This document shows positions 10,660 to 23,417 of a DNA stretch of 64,000 nucleotides, in pieces (position 1 is the first letter of the stretch; each line of letters starts with the position of its first letter). A model generated the notes under the pieces. The model searched no databases and was not told the origin of the DNA. It worked only from the letters and a program-made list of their open reading frames with translations. The DNA comes from Prunus persica (lineage: Eukaryota; Streptophyta; Magnoliopsida; Rosales; Rosaceae): NCBI RefSeq assembly GCF_000346465.2, contig NC_034014.1:12004480-12068479 (forward strand), read 5' to 3'. The translations under genes were made by a program, and so were the position numbers.

Positions 10660-12020
10660 ATCCTCGCCTCCAAAAGGAGTCAACGACAATGAATCAGCTC
10701 TGTGATTGACTACTCGTGGCTTGGTAGAAGGATCATGATGATAAAGGAGCAGTCCTCCCAGTTTGATCCTCATCCCTTGATTGGTGTAGACAACTCGAAC
10801 TTTGGTGAGGAATGTCAGCAACCCATTGTTTCTCGATAGGCGAACAGGTTCGGGAACAGACTTCTTTGTAGGGCAGATTGTAGGTTTTGAGCTTGTCAGT
10901 TGGAGACTTGAGCAGAATGTCCCGAACATACCGCACGTTGCCAATCTTACTATCCACGCCAACGAGGTGCTTGACCATGGCAGACGGCGAAGGAGCAACT
11001 CCTACTTTAGTTTTCTTAACAGATGAGACTTTTCGAATAAGACTTAAATTCTTTCTCAACGAAGACACATTCCTTGCTCATGAAGTTGCAGCTTCATCTT
11101 TGGAGGACCTAGCGTTAGCCTTCCTCTTTCTAGTGAGTTCGATCAAGGACTTCTCCCATTCGGAAGGTTGATCATTGAGTCTGGGCTATACTACTTTTAT
11201 CCCTCAACATCCTTAGCAGGGGTAGACCACTAGCCTTCTTTCGATACTCGTTCAACAGATAGCGCCATTCGCGAAACGTCGTGTGGATGTTCAGGGCTCG
11301 TCAGACTTTAGCCATGTCCGGCTCCAAATCCAATTTCTTGTTGATATCATTCTATACAAACAGAATACGGAAGTCAATTAGTCACACATCAAAGAATTTG
11401 AATAAACTTGAAGAAGATCAATATAGTATGACATACAATTACAATAGTGAGGTGAAAAAGTAGATTGTCGCCGACCTCACCTTCACACCTTCCGTTGACC
11501 TCCAACACATCGACATGCCATACGCGATCTCCTTTGCTGAGAATATCAAACAGCTTGGCATTGCATACACGAACCTGGGCATACTTCTCTTAACGCCTCA
11601 CCTCGAAGAAGTAAAAGAACTCTGCACCGTCAAATCCAACTTGAAGAAACAGTTCATATTATCAAAACCAATGATCGCCCGGTACACATTTGGAGTACAT
11701 TAGCTTGGAGCACACTCCATGGCACATAACAACTTCTTGAAGAACTTCGACAACAGGAATGTGAAGCCCAAGTAGAAGTGGAAGGGACGAAATGTGATAA
11801 TTTTGGCATTTGGATCGTTCGGATCCACGCTAGGCACATCGTCAGTCAAAAGTGCCACCAGCTTGACATGCACGTCATAAGGTATGACAGCAGCATATGT
11901 GCCACCCTACTTCTGGAAGTGAGCCTCGATCAAGACACGATGCATATTAGACATGAATCTTTTCTTGTACACTTTGGAACCACCCTACAAGTACAAAGGC
12001 ACTTGTTAACTCGTTGATCG
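10660..12020 (-). mobile_element. Degenerate gag-like plant transposon/retroelement remnant
   Basis: On the minus strand, broken frames give FRPFHFYLGFTFLLSKFFKK, CAMECAPS-stop-CTPNVYRAI, YAQVRVCNAKLFDILSKGD and VWHVDVLEVNG between about 11800 and 11480. Frame LRKNLSLIRKVSSVKKTKVG follows near 11050. This wording is familiar from gag-like or 'putative plant transposon' proteins abundant in eudicot genomes. Stops and frameshifts make it non-coding. Its orientation is opposite to the gypsy element at 4500-7884, so it is a separate insertion. Confidence 0.5.
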
Positions 12021-12613
12021 GCTCCCCTCATCAAACAACACAATTGCCTTAGAGCTATAAACAGAGAAGAAAAAGTGCAAGTCAAAAATCACAAGTCATG
12101 CTACAAAGGAGGAACCTTAACTTGCGACGAAAAAAAAAAACCAACAAAAGGGGAAGCCACGCAGCCCAAGCAACCAACGCATCCCCTTGGCCCGAGCTGA
12201 GTTGTAGCACCTCGGCAGGCCGTGACATAGCTCCAGCAAAAATATATAAATATATAATGGCGACTGTTGCCATCACCAGCAGAAGTCAGCAACCGCTGCA
12301 GCAACAGCCTCATCTCGCGACCTCGGCGCAACTAGCCATGGCTTGTCTTGCAATTGGCCTTCCTGAGCAAGCTTGCCACCTCGCATTGAGCAGAAGAAGA
12401 AAAAAAAAGAAAAAAAAAGACGACGACGCTGCCAACAAATGTCAGCGGCTGGCGACGTCTCTTCCACTAGTTGCACCCAGCGCTACCACAAGATCACAAT
12501 GACAACCAACCAACAACCACACTTGTGATCCTCGTCGTAAGAAAAAATTGAAGAAAAATAAAAACCCAGGCGTGACTTACCTTGGTGTGCACGACTCCTC
12601 TTCTTGACAAGCA
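12021..12613. other. No recognised gene
   Basis: Overlapping frames on both strands around 12098-12502 include Lys- and Gln-rich low-complexity stretches produced by poly-A and CAG-rich DNA. I see no domain, splice context or RNA gene. It lies between the gag-like remnant and the solo LTR. Confidence 0.35.
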
Positions 12614-12618
12614 GTACA

Positions 12619-15544
12619 TGACAGGACCCGACCCAATTTTCGTTTTGAAATAAAAGCCAAGTCCTGTGCGTGTCCGACACCTGGCGAATGTCGGGCACAA
12701 AAGACCTTCTTACCCTTCTCGTTCAAAATTCTTTTAAAATTTCCCTTAGACTTCTGCCGAAAATTCGGCAGTCTCCCCTGTAATTTGAACAAACCCAGAT
12801 TTTTCCACCTGTCCAACAAACAAATAAATCTACACCAACTGCCAGAAGAGAATAACGAAGTATTCACCAGCTCCAGTTTTCCACTAAAACTAGATATCAG
12901 AGCATTTTCTACAAAACTCTACCTTACTTAGTGGCGCGGAAGCTATGAATGGCCCGGTGGTGGATCCTGCGTACTTCTACGGCCTGGGGGCGAAAAACAA
13001 GTTTGAAAATGTGAGTGGACAAAAATAATGTTCTTGAAATCAGTTTACAATCATAATAACCCCCATAGTAAAAATAACTTGATAAGTAAAGCTAAAGTTC
13101 ACCTGTGTTTAATATAAAGTATTCCTCTAAATATAAATATGTAACAGTATGTATATAGATTCGTAAAGCTGAACAATTATATGAAGAGATAAAACATGCA
13201 CGTTTATTGAAAAAACTGATATAAGATGATTGAAAAACAATAGCTGCATATAAGTGCTCAAATTGCTTTAAAACTACCACCTGAGTGTACCCCTGAAAAT
13301 CCGTCAATTCCCCTGGCAGGTCTCGGGCGTCACGCAGGCTACCCGAGCCGCAAACTGGCGAAATCAGGGGACTATGGTCAGCCTGATCTGCCGGCAGGTC
13401 CCGATGACACCAAGTCGACTCGAGCCGCTCTGGCAAGATACAGGGGACCGCAGTTAGCCTGATTCGCAATCCTGGCAGGTCTCGGGGACACAGAGTCAGC
13501 CGAGCCGCAATCCTGGCAGGTCTCGGGACACCAAGTCTACCGAGCCGCAAATCCTGGCAGGTCTCGGGGACACAGAGTCAGCCGAGCCGCAAATCCTGGC
13601 ACTCACAGTCCGAGCGTCCCCGAAACTCGTGAGGCAATGTCAAGTGCACTGACAGAACTGTAAACAGACTGGATGTCCGTAGACATCAGTCCGTCTGAGG
13701 GTAATCACCAAAAACAAGCGGGTACATGGTGGTTCTAATTTAGAAAAAATCTGATAATTCACTGTATTTGGCAAGTCTGAAACTAAGCTGCTATTTTCTC
13801 TGATATAAATCTCAACTCTGCTTTCTGTCACGTTCTATCATGTTCAATTAAGCAGCATAGAAATAAAGATATTTTTACGGCACAAATCATGCTCGGAAAA
13901 CATTCGGTAAAACTTATTCAAAATCAAATAATGAAATTTACTCATATAAACTCATTTATAAAAAGCTTTATATAACTCATTTATATAAAATCATTTATGA
14001 AAGAAAGTCCACTCACAGTTGGTCTGAGCTCGCTGGACCTCTTAAAGGTCCCTCCCGTAGGTCGACTGGACTTCTGATGCCTGATTAACCATGAATAATA
14101 AATTAATAAACTGTTGAATAAAAAGAATTTAAATTAAACACCCTGCCCCCGGCTCCTAGAAATACGCGCACTCGTTACAAAATTTCTCTTATACCCACAT
14201 TAGCCTTTCAGACTCTTAGATCAATTTTGGAAGACCCGACGCTTAGTTAAGCGATAATCTGCTAGATCGGCCGACCCGAGACCCGTGGGGTCCATGATCT
14301 CCGATGGCCAATCTGGGCTTCTCTGAAGATTCCTCATAGAGAAGGAACCATGTTCGGCGAATTCGGTCCGAAACGAACGGTCGGATTAGCCGAAATCGCG
14401 TTATCGCTTAAAATCCAAACCCTAGCCCTAGGGTTCGTGATTTCGGAGTATCCGGGACTCCGATTCGCAATCCATTGAATCCTACACGATCCTGGAATCA
14501 TGTAGTACGACATATCCAAAATTCAGTGCGATCTGATGATTAGACGACACTGCACCCGAGGATCGCGCGATATGGAAAATCCGTTCGGGGCTCAAACGGA
14601 CTCCGAATCGAGATCCGCGAAATCCTACGCGCTCGTGACGACACGAGGATCTCAAAACTGCCTAGAGTTACTCCACCACCCTCGCCCACGCGCCGCCTCG
14701 CGCGGGCAGATTTGGTTGTCCTAAGCGATTTCGGGTGGTCGAAAAATCTCGGAACCAAGACTCCAAACTCCTATCCTAGGTAAAACACCCCATTTGGAGT
14801 CACTTTTGTTCTTGGACATACCTCAAAAAGTGACCAGAAACAGTAGATCACGGCGGCCGAAGTTTCAGCAGATTTTCAAGTTGAAAATCGAACGTTCTAG
14901 AGCCAAAATCGATCGAAACCCATATATCCATCAGTTAGACCACGAAAAATAGCTGAGAAACCATACCTTACTCGATCGATTTGGTGGAGAATTGAAGGAG
15001 AAAACTGAGCTGGAAGTTTGAACTGAAAATTAGGCAACAATGGCGTTTTCCGGCGAGGTCCGGCCACGGCAAGGGCGGCGGCTGGTCAAGAAATGACGGC
15101 GGTCGAGTGGTGGTTCGTTTGGCACCGGTCTCGGAGATCGGCTCCAAGTGTGGTGGCCGGTGCGACGTCGGGAAGTCGCGGGGGTCATGGGCTGGGGCGA
15201 AATTGGGAGGAGAGAGGGAGAGGAGAGAGAAATGAGGAGAGAGAAGGGGAGGAAGGGATAAAAATCTGACTTTTTGACCAAATTACCATTTTGCCCTTCG
15301 CGGTATATTGATCGTATTTTCTTCGTTACAACTCCGATTCGGGTCTACTCCATGTCTGCGGACTCGTTTCGCCGTGATCTACGCAATGGCGCAAACGAAA
15401 TTTCCAAATTCTTTCTCGATCAAAAAGTCAATTTTTTTTCCTATTAAAATATGCAAGGGCAAACTTGTCTTTTTGCTAGAAGATATTAATCTTACTTTTT
15501 AGATATTTTATTTCTTTTTAGATATTTTGTTTTGGGTTATTACA
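12619..15544 (-). mobile_element. Solo LTR A (Ty3/gypsy-like, 2926 bp) with GTACA target duplication
   Basis: Read on the minus strand it begins TGTAATAACCCAAAAC (15544) and ends GGGTCGGGTCCTGTCA-like (12619), the TG...CA ends of an LTR. GTACA precedes it (12614-12618) and follows it (15545-15549), a perfect 5-bp duplication, and no internal domain is attached. It is therefore a solo LTR left by recombination between the two LTRs of a full element. A second copy lies at 29096-31921 in the opposite orientation. Lineage is not certain; large TGTAA-type LTRs occur in chromoviral gypsy groups. Several small open frames inside are not genes. Confidence 0.9.
13309..13600 (-). repeat. Expanded about 41-bp minisatellite inside solo LTR A
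   Basis: About six degenerate copies of a unit containing CCTGGCAGGTCTCGGGGACA and CAGCCGAGCCGCAA. Solo LTR B holds only about two copies at the matching place (about 31140-31230). This expansion accounts for much of the 100-bp length difference between the LTRs. Confidence 0.75.
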
Positions 15545-15549
15545 GTACA

Positions 15550-15791
15550 CTCCTCCCAGATTTCTCTCATAAGCTAGAAAATAAAAGATGATAAGTTTGC
15601 AATATGAAGAGAAGTGAAGAAAAGCCTTGCATTTATAAAAGTTGGGCATCATAGGTCAATGAGGAATCACAAACTTATTCCAATTAGGAGCTCAACTCAA
15701 AGAAGAAAGCTCAAATACAGTTGAAAAGCTCGATAAATATTTATCATCTCCTCCATACCTCACAAGTGTCATGCAGAAGCTGGGGGTCATT
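15550..15791. other. Short spacer between solo LTR A and the next LTR-like block
   Basis: No frame or RNA gene seen. It continues the sequence interrupted by solo LTR A at its GTACA target site. Confidence 0.4.
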
Positions 15792-16470
15792 TGTGGGAAC
15801 ACATATTTCGCCAGCCAATAAGAAGACGACACGTGAAAAATAAATATTCTTTAAGTCAACTAATTACCCTAATTAAATATGATTTAATTGGGAAAATTAT
15901 CTTTGATTTAAGATAGGAATATCTTCCTAAATCAAGGAACCAATTTTCACTAAATCTCTTGGACTAATTCCCATTATTTTTTTGGGTAAGAATAATTATA
16001 ACAAAATAAGGATTATTCTCCTAAAACCCTAGCACCCTAGCACACAGGAGCCCATAAATACATGGGTACACAAGGCATTCAACGTAATTCTTTTTTAACC
16101 TAAAATCCTCTCTTGCCGCCACTCTCTCTCTCCTCTCTCTCACAAGGTTAATTGCCACCACACATGGCTTCGGCCACCTAGCTCTCCCCGTGAAAGAAAA
16201 CTCCATCCACTTTAGCTATTGTCGTATCGTTTTCAAGATCCAATCAAACTAACTTAGGCATCAGAGGGCCTTTGGCCAACACTCCCTAGGTGTAGTCTAT
16301 TTACTCCTATTTATTTCACACAGATCGAGGAAGAGAGAGAAGGAAGCTCAAAGATCGCGAAATCAACCTGAATATTCCCCATGCAAAATTTTGCTCAAAC
16401 ATACTAAACTTAAAATTTCCTCTCCATCTAGCTTGTGCGGCTCCTAGTTAATCTATAATATTTTCCCACA
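15792..16470 (+). mobile_element. LTR-like block, Tat/gypsy type
   Basis: It begins TGTGGGAACACATATTTC and ends ATTTTCCCACA, so it has short inverted TG...CA ends. It contains a TATA-like segment (CCCATAAATACATGGG near 16050) and the stretch AACTTAGGCATCAGAGGGCC, characteristic of Tat-type LTRs near their 3' end. A clearly homologous block lies at 32070-32650. The flanking pentamers (TCATT left, ACAAA right) do not match, so it is not a simple solo insertion; it may be the 3' LTR of the remnant at 4500-7884. Confidence 0.55.
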
Positions 16471-16757
16471 ACAAACTTTTAATGGGAAAAGACTGCAACA
16501 TACATATTTATAATTTTTTATTTTACATGTATAATTTTTCTTGTATGAGGTAGACAAAGTAATAGTCATGGGACAATTAAAGAAGCTTATAATACAATCA
16601 ATTGCAGGTCATCATGCTACGAAAACTTTATCATATGCTTGTGTCTCTATCAAATTAGATACCCAGAAAAGAAAAAAATTACGCATCAACACTTAGTAGA
16701 TTAAAGAGTCAACAAGACTTGAACTCACTTTGTTAATATGCTCAACCATTCACGTCC

Positions 16758-16792
<35 letters not shown>

Positions 16793-17942
16793 ACCAAACA
16801 CTCTTCTAACAGAAACAATAAATCAATGTGGTGTGGCTAGACCTATATGCATATACATGCTTTATGACTACAAACACAGGGGCCAGCTAGTTGCACAATA
16901 TCAAGTTTTTACGTATCAGTAATACTAAAGTTAAACAAAAACCAAATACCTGTATTAGCAAACCCATGAACAAATAAATTTTCTGGCCTATTCACCATTT
17001 CATTTTCTTGAAAGCCTTCAGAACATAACACATGCATAAGCCTTCAAAACATAACAAAATAGGCGTTCATAACATTTGCTTCATCAGTGAAAAATGCAGC
17101 AGCCAAATAGTGCAGAATTAATATATAATCCTCTCTTTCTCTGCAAATGGTTTGTCTAACTAGAAACTAGAAAACTGAAAACCAGCATAAATCGCAGGCA
17201 GATATTGTAACCTAAAACTCAATATTAAAAAATAAAAGCCTAATTTATATTAACAATCCCAGGTTTCAGTACACCAATTTCGCTGATTTAGAAAAACAAA
17301 TTGCATATTTACCTCTCTAGGCTGCCAATCAAGACACACCAGGATGAAATTGAGGAGGTAGCAGATTGAAGGTTGCTTCTGTAGATTCTTTGAGCGAAGA
17401 ATTGCTGGGAAGGTGGAATCTTTTTCTTGATGGGCCTCAAGATTTGATAAAGAAAGAGAGAGAAAGGCGAATGTGAGAGGGAGGATTGGATCTCCGCGAT
17501 CATCCATAGTGGACTTGGTGTGGAAGAAGAGGAAGTTGTTTCACAGGTTGGAGAGAATGAAGGCTACGTTTAGTTCAAGTTTAGTCGGGTGTTCATTAGA
17601 AATACGGGTTTTATTTTACCCGTTTCTACTGTAAGATTGGATTTCTTTTCATCCGTTGGATTACATCCAACGGACTAGAGCCGTTTGCATCCATTTAGCA
17701 CCCGTCCCACCTCTTCGATCTATTCGTCCAAAAAAATCAAACGTGTAGCACTCTCCCTCATGCGCCCTCGATTGCTCGTCTGCTGTCAAAGGTCAGGTAC
17801 TGTTCTGTAGCAGCGACGTCGTCTATCAGGTAGTGTTCTCTCCTCTGGAACTGAGTCGTTAAATCTTTCGTTCCAGATCGATACCGTGCCGCGATTGGGT
17901 ACGCTCGATCCAGATCGAAATTCTTAGGGGGGTGAGACATCC
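16471..17942. other. Intergenic: upstream region of the DNAJC8-like gene
   Basis: Mostly AT-rich with no supported gene. It includes an (AT)n microsatellite at about 16761-16789. The last 200-300 bases probably hold the promoter and 5' leader of the J-protein gene at 17943; I cannot place a TATA box or start site with confidence. Confidence 0.5.
16761..16789. repeat. (AT)n microsatellite
   Basis: An uninterrupted AT dinucleotide run of about 14 units. It lies 1.15 kb upstream of the DNAJC8-like start codon. Confidence 0.95.
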
Positions 17943-20900
17943 ATGGACGACGATTTGCTTCTCAAGAACTTCTTCGCTGAAGTTAGTGAAGTTGAGAGGG
18001 ACAACCAAGTCCTCAGGTCTCTTTCTCTCTCTTTGTGTGCGTGTACATATATGTTATATGTGTGTGTATGTCATTGAATATGAGTTATAATATGGATTTG
18101 TTCTAAACGATGTGGTTATGGTTACAGTTTAATTGGTAACTAGGGTTCTAGCGATGGGGTTATTTATATTTGTGGGCAATTAATGGAACCCTGATTGAAA
18201 TTCACGTCGCTGCAATATGTATTGCCCTGATTGAAATCGAATAGGTTGTAATATGTATTGCCTACTTATGGTTTTGGCTGGGAATTAGAGTTATTAATGA
18301 GGTGTACTGCATTTCAAATATCTTTTTATTTTTCATACATACTTCGACAAGATTTATGGAGCTGCGGTTTGCACTAATGCGTTTAGTATGATTGAAATGT
18401 GTTGTTGGAATTTTTTCGAAGTACATGTGTGTACTTGTGCATTATTTTTGGACTAGATTAGAAGAATGTGCATGTACGCATTGCGGAATGCTATATAATG
18501 GATAGATTGAAATAGGTCAAGCTAGCTGAGCGTTTTGTCTAATGTATTGTTAGATAAATGTTCAAATTGTTAGAGAAGAGGGTGCTTTGTTTTCTGGGGT
18601 TGTGAAGCCCACAAGGATTCTGAGAAGCAAACTCTGTCCCATGAAAAATCCACTCCCCTTTAGCATCTTAAAAAAGTCTCTTGCTTCTCTCCATCCAAAT
18701 GGCCCAGAATATTGCCAGTACAGCACATCTACCTTGCACCAAGCCCCTTTTCCTCCCTCCAGAAAACTTTGGCTTTGCACATGGTAATGCAGCACAAGAT
18801 TCTGGAATCGCCCAACTCAACTTGGGTCTCCCTAAACAGCATTGTCCATAAAGGATACACAACTGGACATTACCCACTCAACTTAGTCTTCTCTCTCTTT
18901 GAATGAATTTTGAGCTTCTTATAAATAAAATGTAATATCTGTCGCTATCAGTTTATCACACAATGCAAAGAAACATTTTGTAGGTATGTCACAAGTATCT
19001 AATTAACTTTTTCTCGGCATTGGCAAAAATATGTAGGATCCTCTCGTGCTTCAAGTTAAATCCTTTTGAGTATCTTAACTTACCCTTTGATGCATCCCCA
19101 GAAGATGTCAAAAAGCAGTATCGTAAGGTAATTCCCTCCTTCAACTTAAATTTGGTATGACCATTTTCTTGGTGATTTCTTACCTATGATTCAGTCATTG
19201 GTTGACACATATTTATTTGAATTGCTTACAGTTATCTTTAATGGTTCACCCCGATAAGTGCAAGCATCCACAGGCTAAGGAGGCATTTGGAGGTGCTTAA
19301 ATCTATGTTTTATACCGTGTGTTGGGTTTAAATACATTTTTATTTCAAGTTTTTTACTGAACATACGTTTGGTATATAGTTTTCCTTTGAAATTAAATTT
19401 GATGATTTTAATGTGTTTTGACATGATTTCAACCCTGAACTAACACATATTACTGGAAACATACATGAATGGACATGATTTTGGATAGCTTCAGTAAGCT
19501 TATGCGTAGACTGAAGTATCTGTGAATTCTGTAGTACCAGTATTGATCTTTAAATTCTTAAGTATCGTCTATACATTCTTTAGTCTAGTTCATACTAGGG
19601 CAGCTTTGTTACCTTTAGTTAGGGATGGGCAATGGGTACCCATTTGGCATTGGTTGCAGCTGGGAGCTAAGTTGACTTCTGTATTCTGTGTTTAGAGAGA
19701 TGTTTGTAGTTGTATGCTCAATTTAATAGAATTATCATATAGTTTTGCCTAGATTGTGGATATCTTGTTCACAGTTAGGCAGAAGTTTTTTGTACCTATC
19801 GACTTTTATCAGTATACTCTTTATTTCTCCAAAAAGAAAGTAGAAAAAAATAATGATCTTGAATGTGTCATTTGTGTTAGTATTGTGTTTTAGGTTGGTA
19901 ATTTTTTACTTTGAACATGTGCAAGATGACATCACATTAGATGCATTGTCGTTCCCTTGTTGGTAGGCAGCTGTTGACAGTGTGGTGCTTCCTAATGTTT
20001 TGGTTTTGTACAGAGTATGGATGCAAATTATCTGTAATACATATATTACTGGACATTTGTATTTCTATATTGAAATGTTTGCTTAAATTAACCTTTGGCT
20101 ATTGCTTTGTTGGCAGCATTGGCAAAAGCGCAACAGCTCTTACTTGATCAACAGGAAAGGGATTATATTATTAGCCAAGTCAATGCAGCCAAAGGTCAGT
20201 ACTAAAGTCTAGTTCTTTTTTGTTTGTTTTTGTGGCTAGAGTTTCCTATCTACATTGGGCTCTTAATAAATCCAAAAGCGTTAACAAATCTCAAAATGTG
20301 GTTTGGTTAGATTAGATAAGTATGAAGCATTCAAATTACAGATCTGTAAATTTTCTTGCTACTCATTTGGCCATATATTACGTGCAAGCATATAGGTGTG
20401 GATAAATTATTTTGTGCCATCCTGAAGTAATGTATAATCCATTTATCCTTCTCGCATCTTTCATTCTTAATTATTAAGTTATTTGTTCTTTGGGTGGGGT
20501 TTGTGCTAGTGGAGGGGGAAAAGCAATTATAATTTCTTAATATGGACTGCAGATGAACTTAGAGCAAAAAGGAAGAAGCAGTTGAAGAAAGATACAGCTT
20601 CTAAAATTAAATCATTGGTTGATGAGGTACTTTCACATCCCCGAAATCTTTTTCGCTTGCATATGTTGCATGTATCTGTTTCTTGTTATGACCAATCTGG
20701 TGGCATCATTTACAGATTTAGATCCTTTTTCTTTTGCCCGATAAATCTTTATAATTAATTAGGTAGATTTGCCTTATAGAATTAATATCGCCCAAAAGAA
20801 ATTACAAAATTAGTAAATTAGTGATGGTGGGGGTTTCTATACCTTATTGCTGATGGTAAAGTGCCCCATGAAGAATGCCCTAGATAAATGGCTGTTTACT

Positions 20901-23417
20901 GAACTTTCAGCTAATAACCCCTATCACATGATTTTTGTTGGAAAGAGAGATAAAATTTATGTTATTTTATGGGAGCTGATTTTCCCACTCTTCTTTTGTC
21001 CACTTACACTCCATTTGTTGGAAATTGTATGCTCCCACTCCTCTTTTGTCCACTTACACTCCCTTTTATGTTAGAGTAACAAGTATTAAAAAAACAAAGG
21101 GGAGTATAAGTGGACACAAGGGGAGTGGGAAAATCAGCCCCCTATTTTATTTTATTAGATATGAAAGCAGTTGTTCTATAGTTCTTTGGAAATTCTGGTT
21201 TTGCGTTGTTGTATTCCTCTTATGATAGAGTTTTGTTGTTCCAGGTTTCATGTTTATTTGTTTTCAGAAGTGGACAGTGTTCACTATTTTTTACTCTTTT
21301 CTTCTTGATGAAAATTCCTGTTACTTATATAAATAAATAAAGATTCATAAGTCAGGTTGTATTACTCTTTATGTTTCTTTGATAGCATAGGATATTGAAA
21401 ATACTTTTCAGGTTCATTTTTACTTTGCATACTATTCATATAGCTTTTTAGTTATGGTTCCTTCTCTATCCTTCTTTATTTACTGATTTACGTAATATTC
21501 CTTTTATATTTCTTTTGATGTTTCCCCTGTTGTGAGGAAGGGAATGGGGAGTGTTTTGGAGATGGGGGTCCATAATTCAAGTAGCTAGTTTTTGTTGGCC
21601 TTTCCCAATTCCTGGCTTGGGAAGCAACCAAGTAAACGTTGTGCCTCTTTGTTATATGATACAGGGGAAATATGAACAACAGTATGAACAGTCAGAAGAG
21701 TTCCAGCAAGAACTGAAAATGAAGGTTCGAGAAATATTAACAGAACAAGAATGGCGAAGGAGAAAAATGCAAATGAGGGTATGCTGAAAATGTAGTTTTT
21801 TTTCTTCCTCTGATTCATTGAGCTTTGCGTATTTAAAGTTCCATATAATTGTTTTCTTTGTCTTCATTGCCATTTAGATATCAGAAGAGGAAGGTAGATT
21901 GAAAAAAGATGAAGAAGAAACCAAAGAGATGTGGAAAAGAAAAAGGGAGCATGAGGAACAATGGGAAGGAACAAGAGAACAAAGGGTTTGTTTCTATCTT
22001 TTTGCTCTTTTCTATGTATGGCAACATAAAATGTGTGCAGTTGGGCTTGAATTTACAATATGAGGTAGTTATTGTCATCAGTTCCTTTAGACATGGTTTT
22101 TAATTCTATGTTTATGCTTTGAAGGTTACAAGATTGTAGCTAAATGTTGTTATCTGTTGGATGTGTTTGGTTGTTCTCATGATTAAAGGTCTAAGGTAAA
22201 GGGGAGTTGCCCCTGTTATTCCCAGGTTATGCATGTACTATGTAGAACTCAAAATTTATTCTATTCATAAGTTTTTTCGTTCAACAAAATCTAGTCAATG
22301 TAGGGGATATTGCCTGCTTAATATAACTGAAACAGTTGATTCAACTGCCTGTCTCATACATTTAAATGCCAACCAAATAAAATAAAAGAATGAGGAACGG
22401 AGGAGATATGAGCAGTTAATATAGATATTTTGGACATGCTACAGACACGTGTTCAGTTGTCCACAATGAAGCCAACGTTTAATCAAATTGACAATGGCTA
22501 GTTTGTGGTTGTCATGGTCCAAATGGGTGCTGATGGTTAGGTCTTATTTGAATTGTGAACTTTTATGGTTATCTATACTAGTAAGCCCTCAGGAAGCATT
22601 TAAATATCCAAGAACTTGGGGACTTCAAACCACCTCACATTCCATATATTATTAGATGCCATTCTCTTGTCAGGATCTGTGAGAACCTAACCTGTACCTC
22701 TTGTTATTACCCAGTGCCCACTGAATTTTTGAATGGCATCTCCATTGAAATATATGTTGTATTTTGATATTTTTATTTTCCAAAGGCTGCAAAGTATTTT
22801 ATTTCCTTCTTCAAAGGTAATATTGAACTTTCATATTCCAGGGCATAAGATGCATGTGAAATATCACGGGGAGATGTCCATGTTTCCAGCTTTGAACTCA
22901 TTTTTACCCGTCAAGTCTATGATTGCAGCTATATTTCTTCCAAAAATTTTGGAAATCTTTACTGGACACAGTTTTCCAATCAACTCTCATATTGCTTGAC
23001 ATGTTGTTTTTAGTTATTAATTTGATTTGCGTAATATGTCTTTAGGTTTTTTGACAAATTATGTCTACAATTCCAGTTTGAGAATTTTAATTTCCAAATC
23101 CATTGATAGGGATATATGAAAGTTTAATTTCCTCACTCTTGTTCATTTCCCTTTTCACTTAATGATCAGGTTTCAAGTTGGAGGGATTTTATGAAGGGTG
23201 GAAAGAAGGTGAGATGTGCTCATTCAGCTACTCTATTATGAGCAACAACTGACCTGTATTGTCGTGTCTTTCAAATATTTAAAAGAAAATGATAGTTGCT
23301 CAATATACGATTATATGTGTTCATTTGCAGGCCAAGAAAGGAGAAATTCGACCTCCAAAGCTCAAGACTGAAGACCCTAACAAATCTTATGTTCAAAGGC
23401 CGGTAAAACGAGGTTGA
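17943..23417 (+). CDS. DNAJC8-type J-domain protein, nine exons, 241 aa
   Basis: Exons: 17943-18016, 19037-19127, 19232-19292, 20117-20194, 20553-20626, 21665-21778, 21878-21985, 23170-23208, 23331-23417. All introns are GT-AG and the exons sum to 726 nt with one open frame. The J domain (about residues 33-100) opens LNPFEYLNLPFDASPEDVKK and has the Hsp70-activating HPD at 61-63 (MVHPDK). A highly charged Lys/Glu helical region fills about 105-195. Near the C-terminus are SSWRDFMKGGKK and IRPPKLK, matching the ending of animal DNAJC8. DNAJC8 is an Hsp70 co-chaperone associated with spliceosomal complexes; a nuclear role here is inferred from homology. The start is the first ATG of the frame (MDDDLLLKNFFAEV). 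Introns carry a LINE scrap and a MITE, but the coding sequence is intact. Residue count is close to the human protein (about 250). Confidence 0.93.
18562..18877 (-). mobile_element. LINE (non-LTR) tail remnant in intron 1
   Basis: On the minus strand a broken frame reads GLVQGRCAVLAIFWAIWMER followed by SKRLF. This is the conserved wording of the segment just after the zinc-binding reverse-transcriptase domain in plant LINEs. The flanking frames are shifted and no RT core remains. It lies wholly within intron 1 of the DNAJC8-like gene, antisense to it. Confidence 0.5.
20971..21142. mobile_element. 172-bp hAT-type MITE in intron 5 of the J-protein gene
   Basis: The left end GGGAGCTGATTTTCCCACTC is matched by the inverted right end GAGTGGGAAAATCAGCCCCC. 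It is flanked by a perfect 8-bp target duplication TATTTTAT (20963-20970 and 21143-21150). Length, TIRs and 8-bp duplication fit a hAT-derived MITE. It sits between exons 5 and 6. An internal tandem copy of the CCACTCCTCTTTTGTCCAC segment is also visible. Confidence 0.9.

Noticed and set aside
12098..12502. Overlapping frames on both strands with Lys- and Gln-rich content
   Set aside because: Driven by poly-A and CAG-rich low complexity; no domain or homologous pattern.
16700..16760. Possible tRNA or SINE box on the minus strand (GAGTTCAAGTCTTGTTG)
   Set aside because: Only a B-box-like string is present; there is no cloverleaf, and the spacing to an A box does not work.
17250..17507. Minus-strand frame starting MDDRGDPILPLTFAF with a good splice donor after about 65 codons
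   Set aside because: No following exon or known domain was found to the left, and codon content is unremarkable. It could be a divergent 5' exon, but nothing supports it beyond the open frame.
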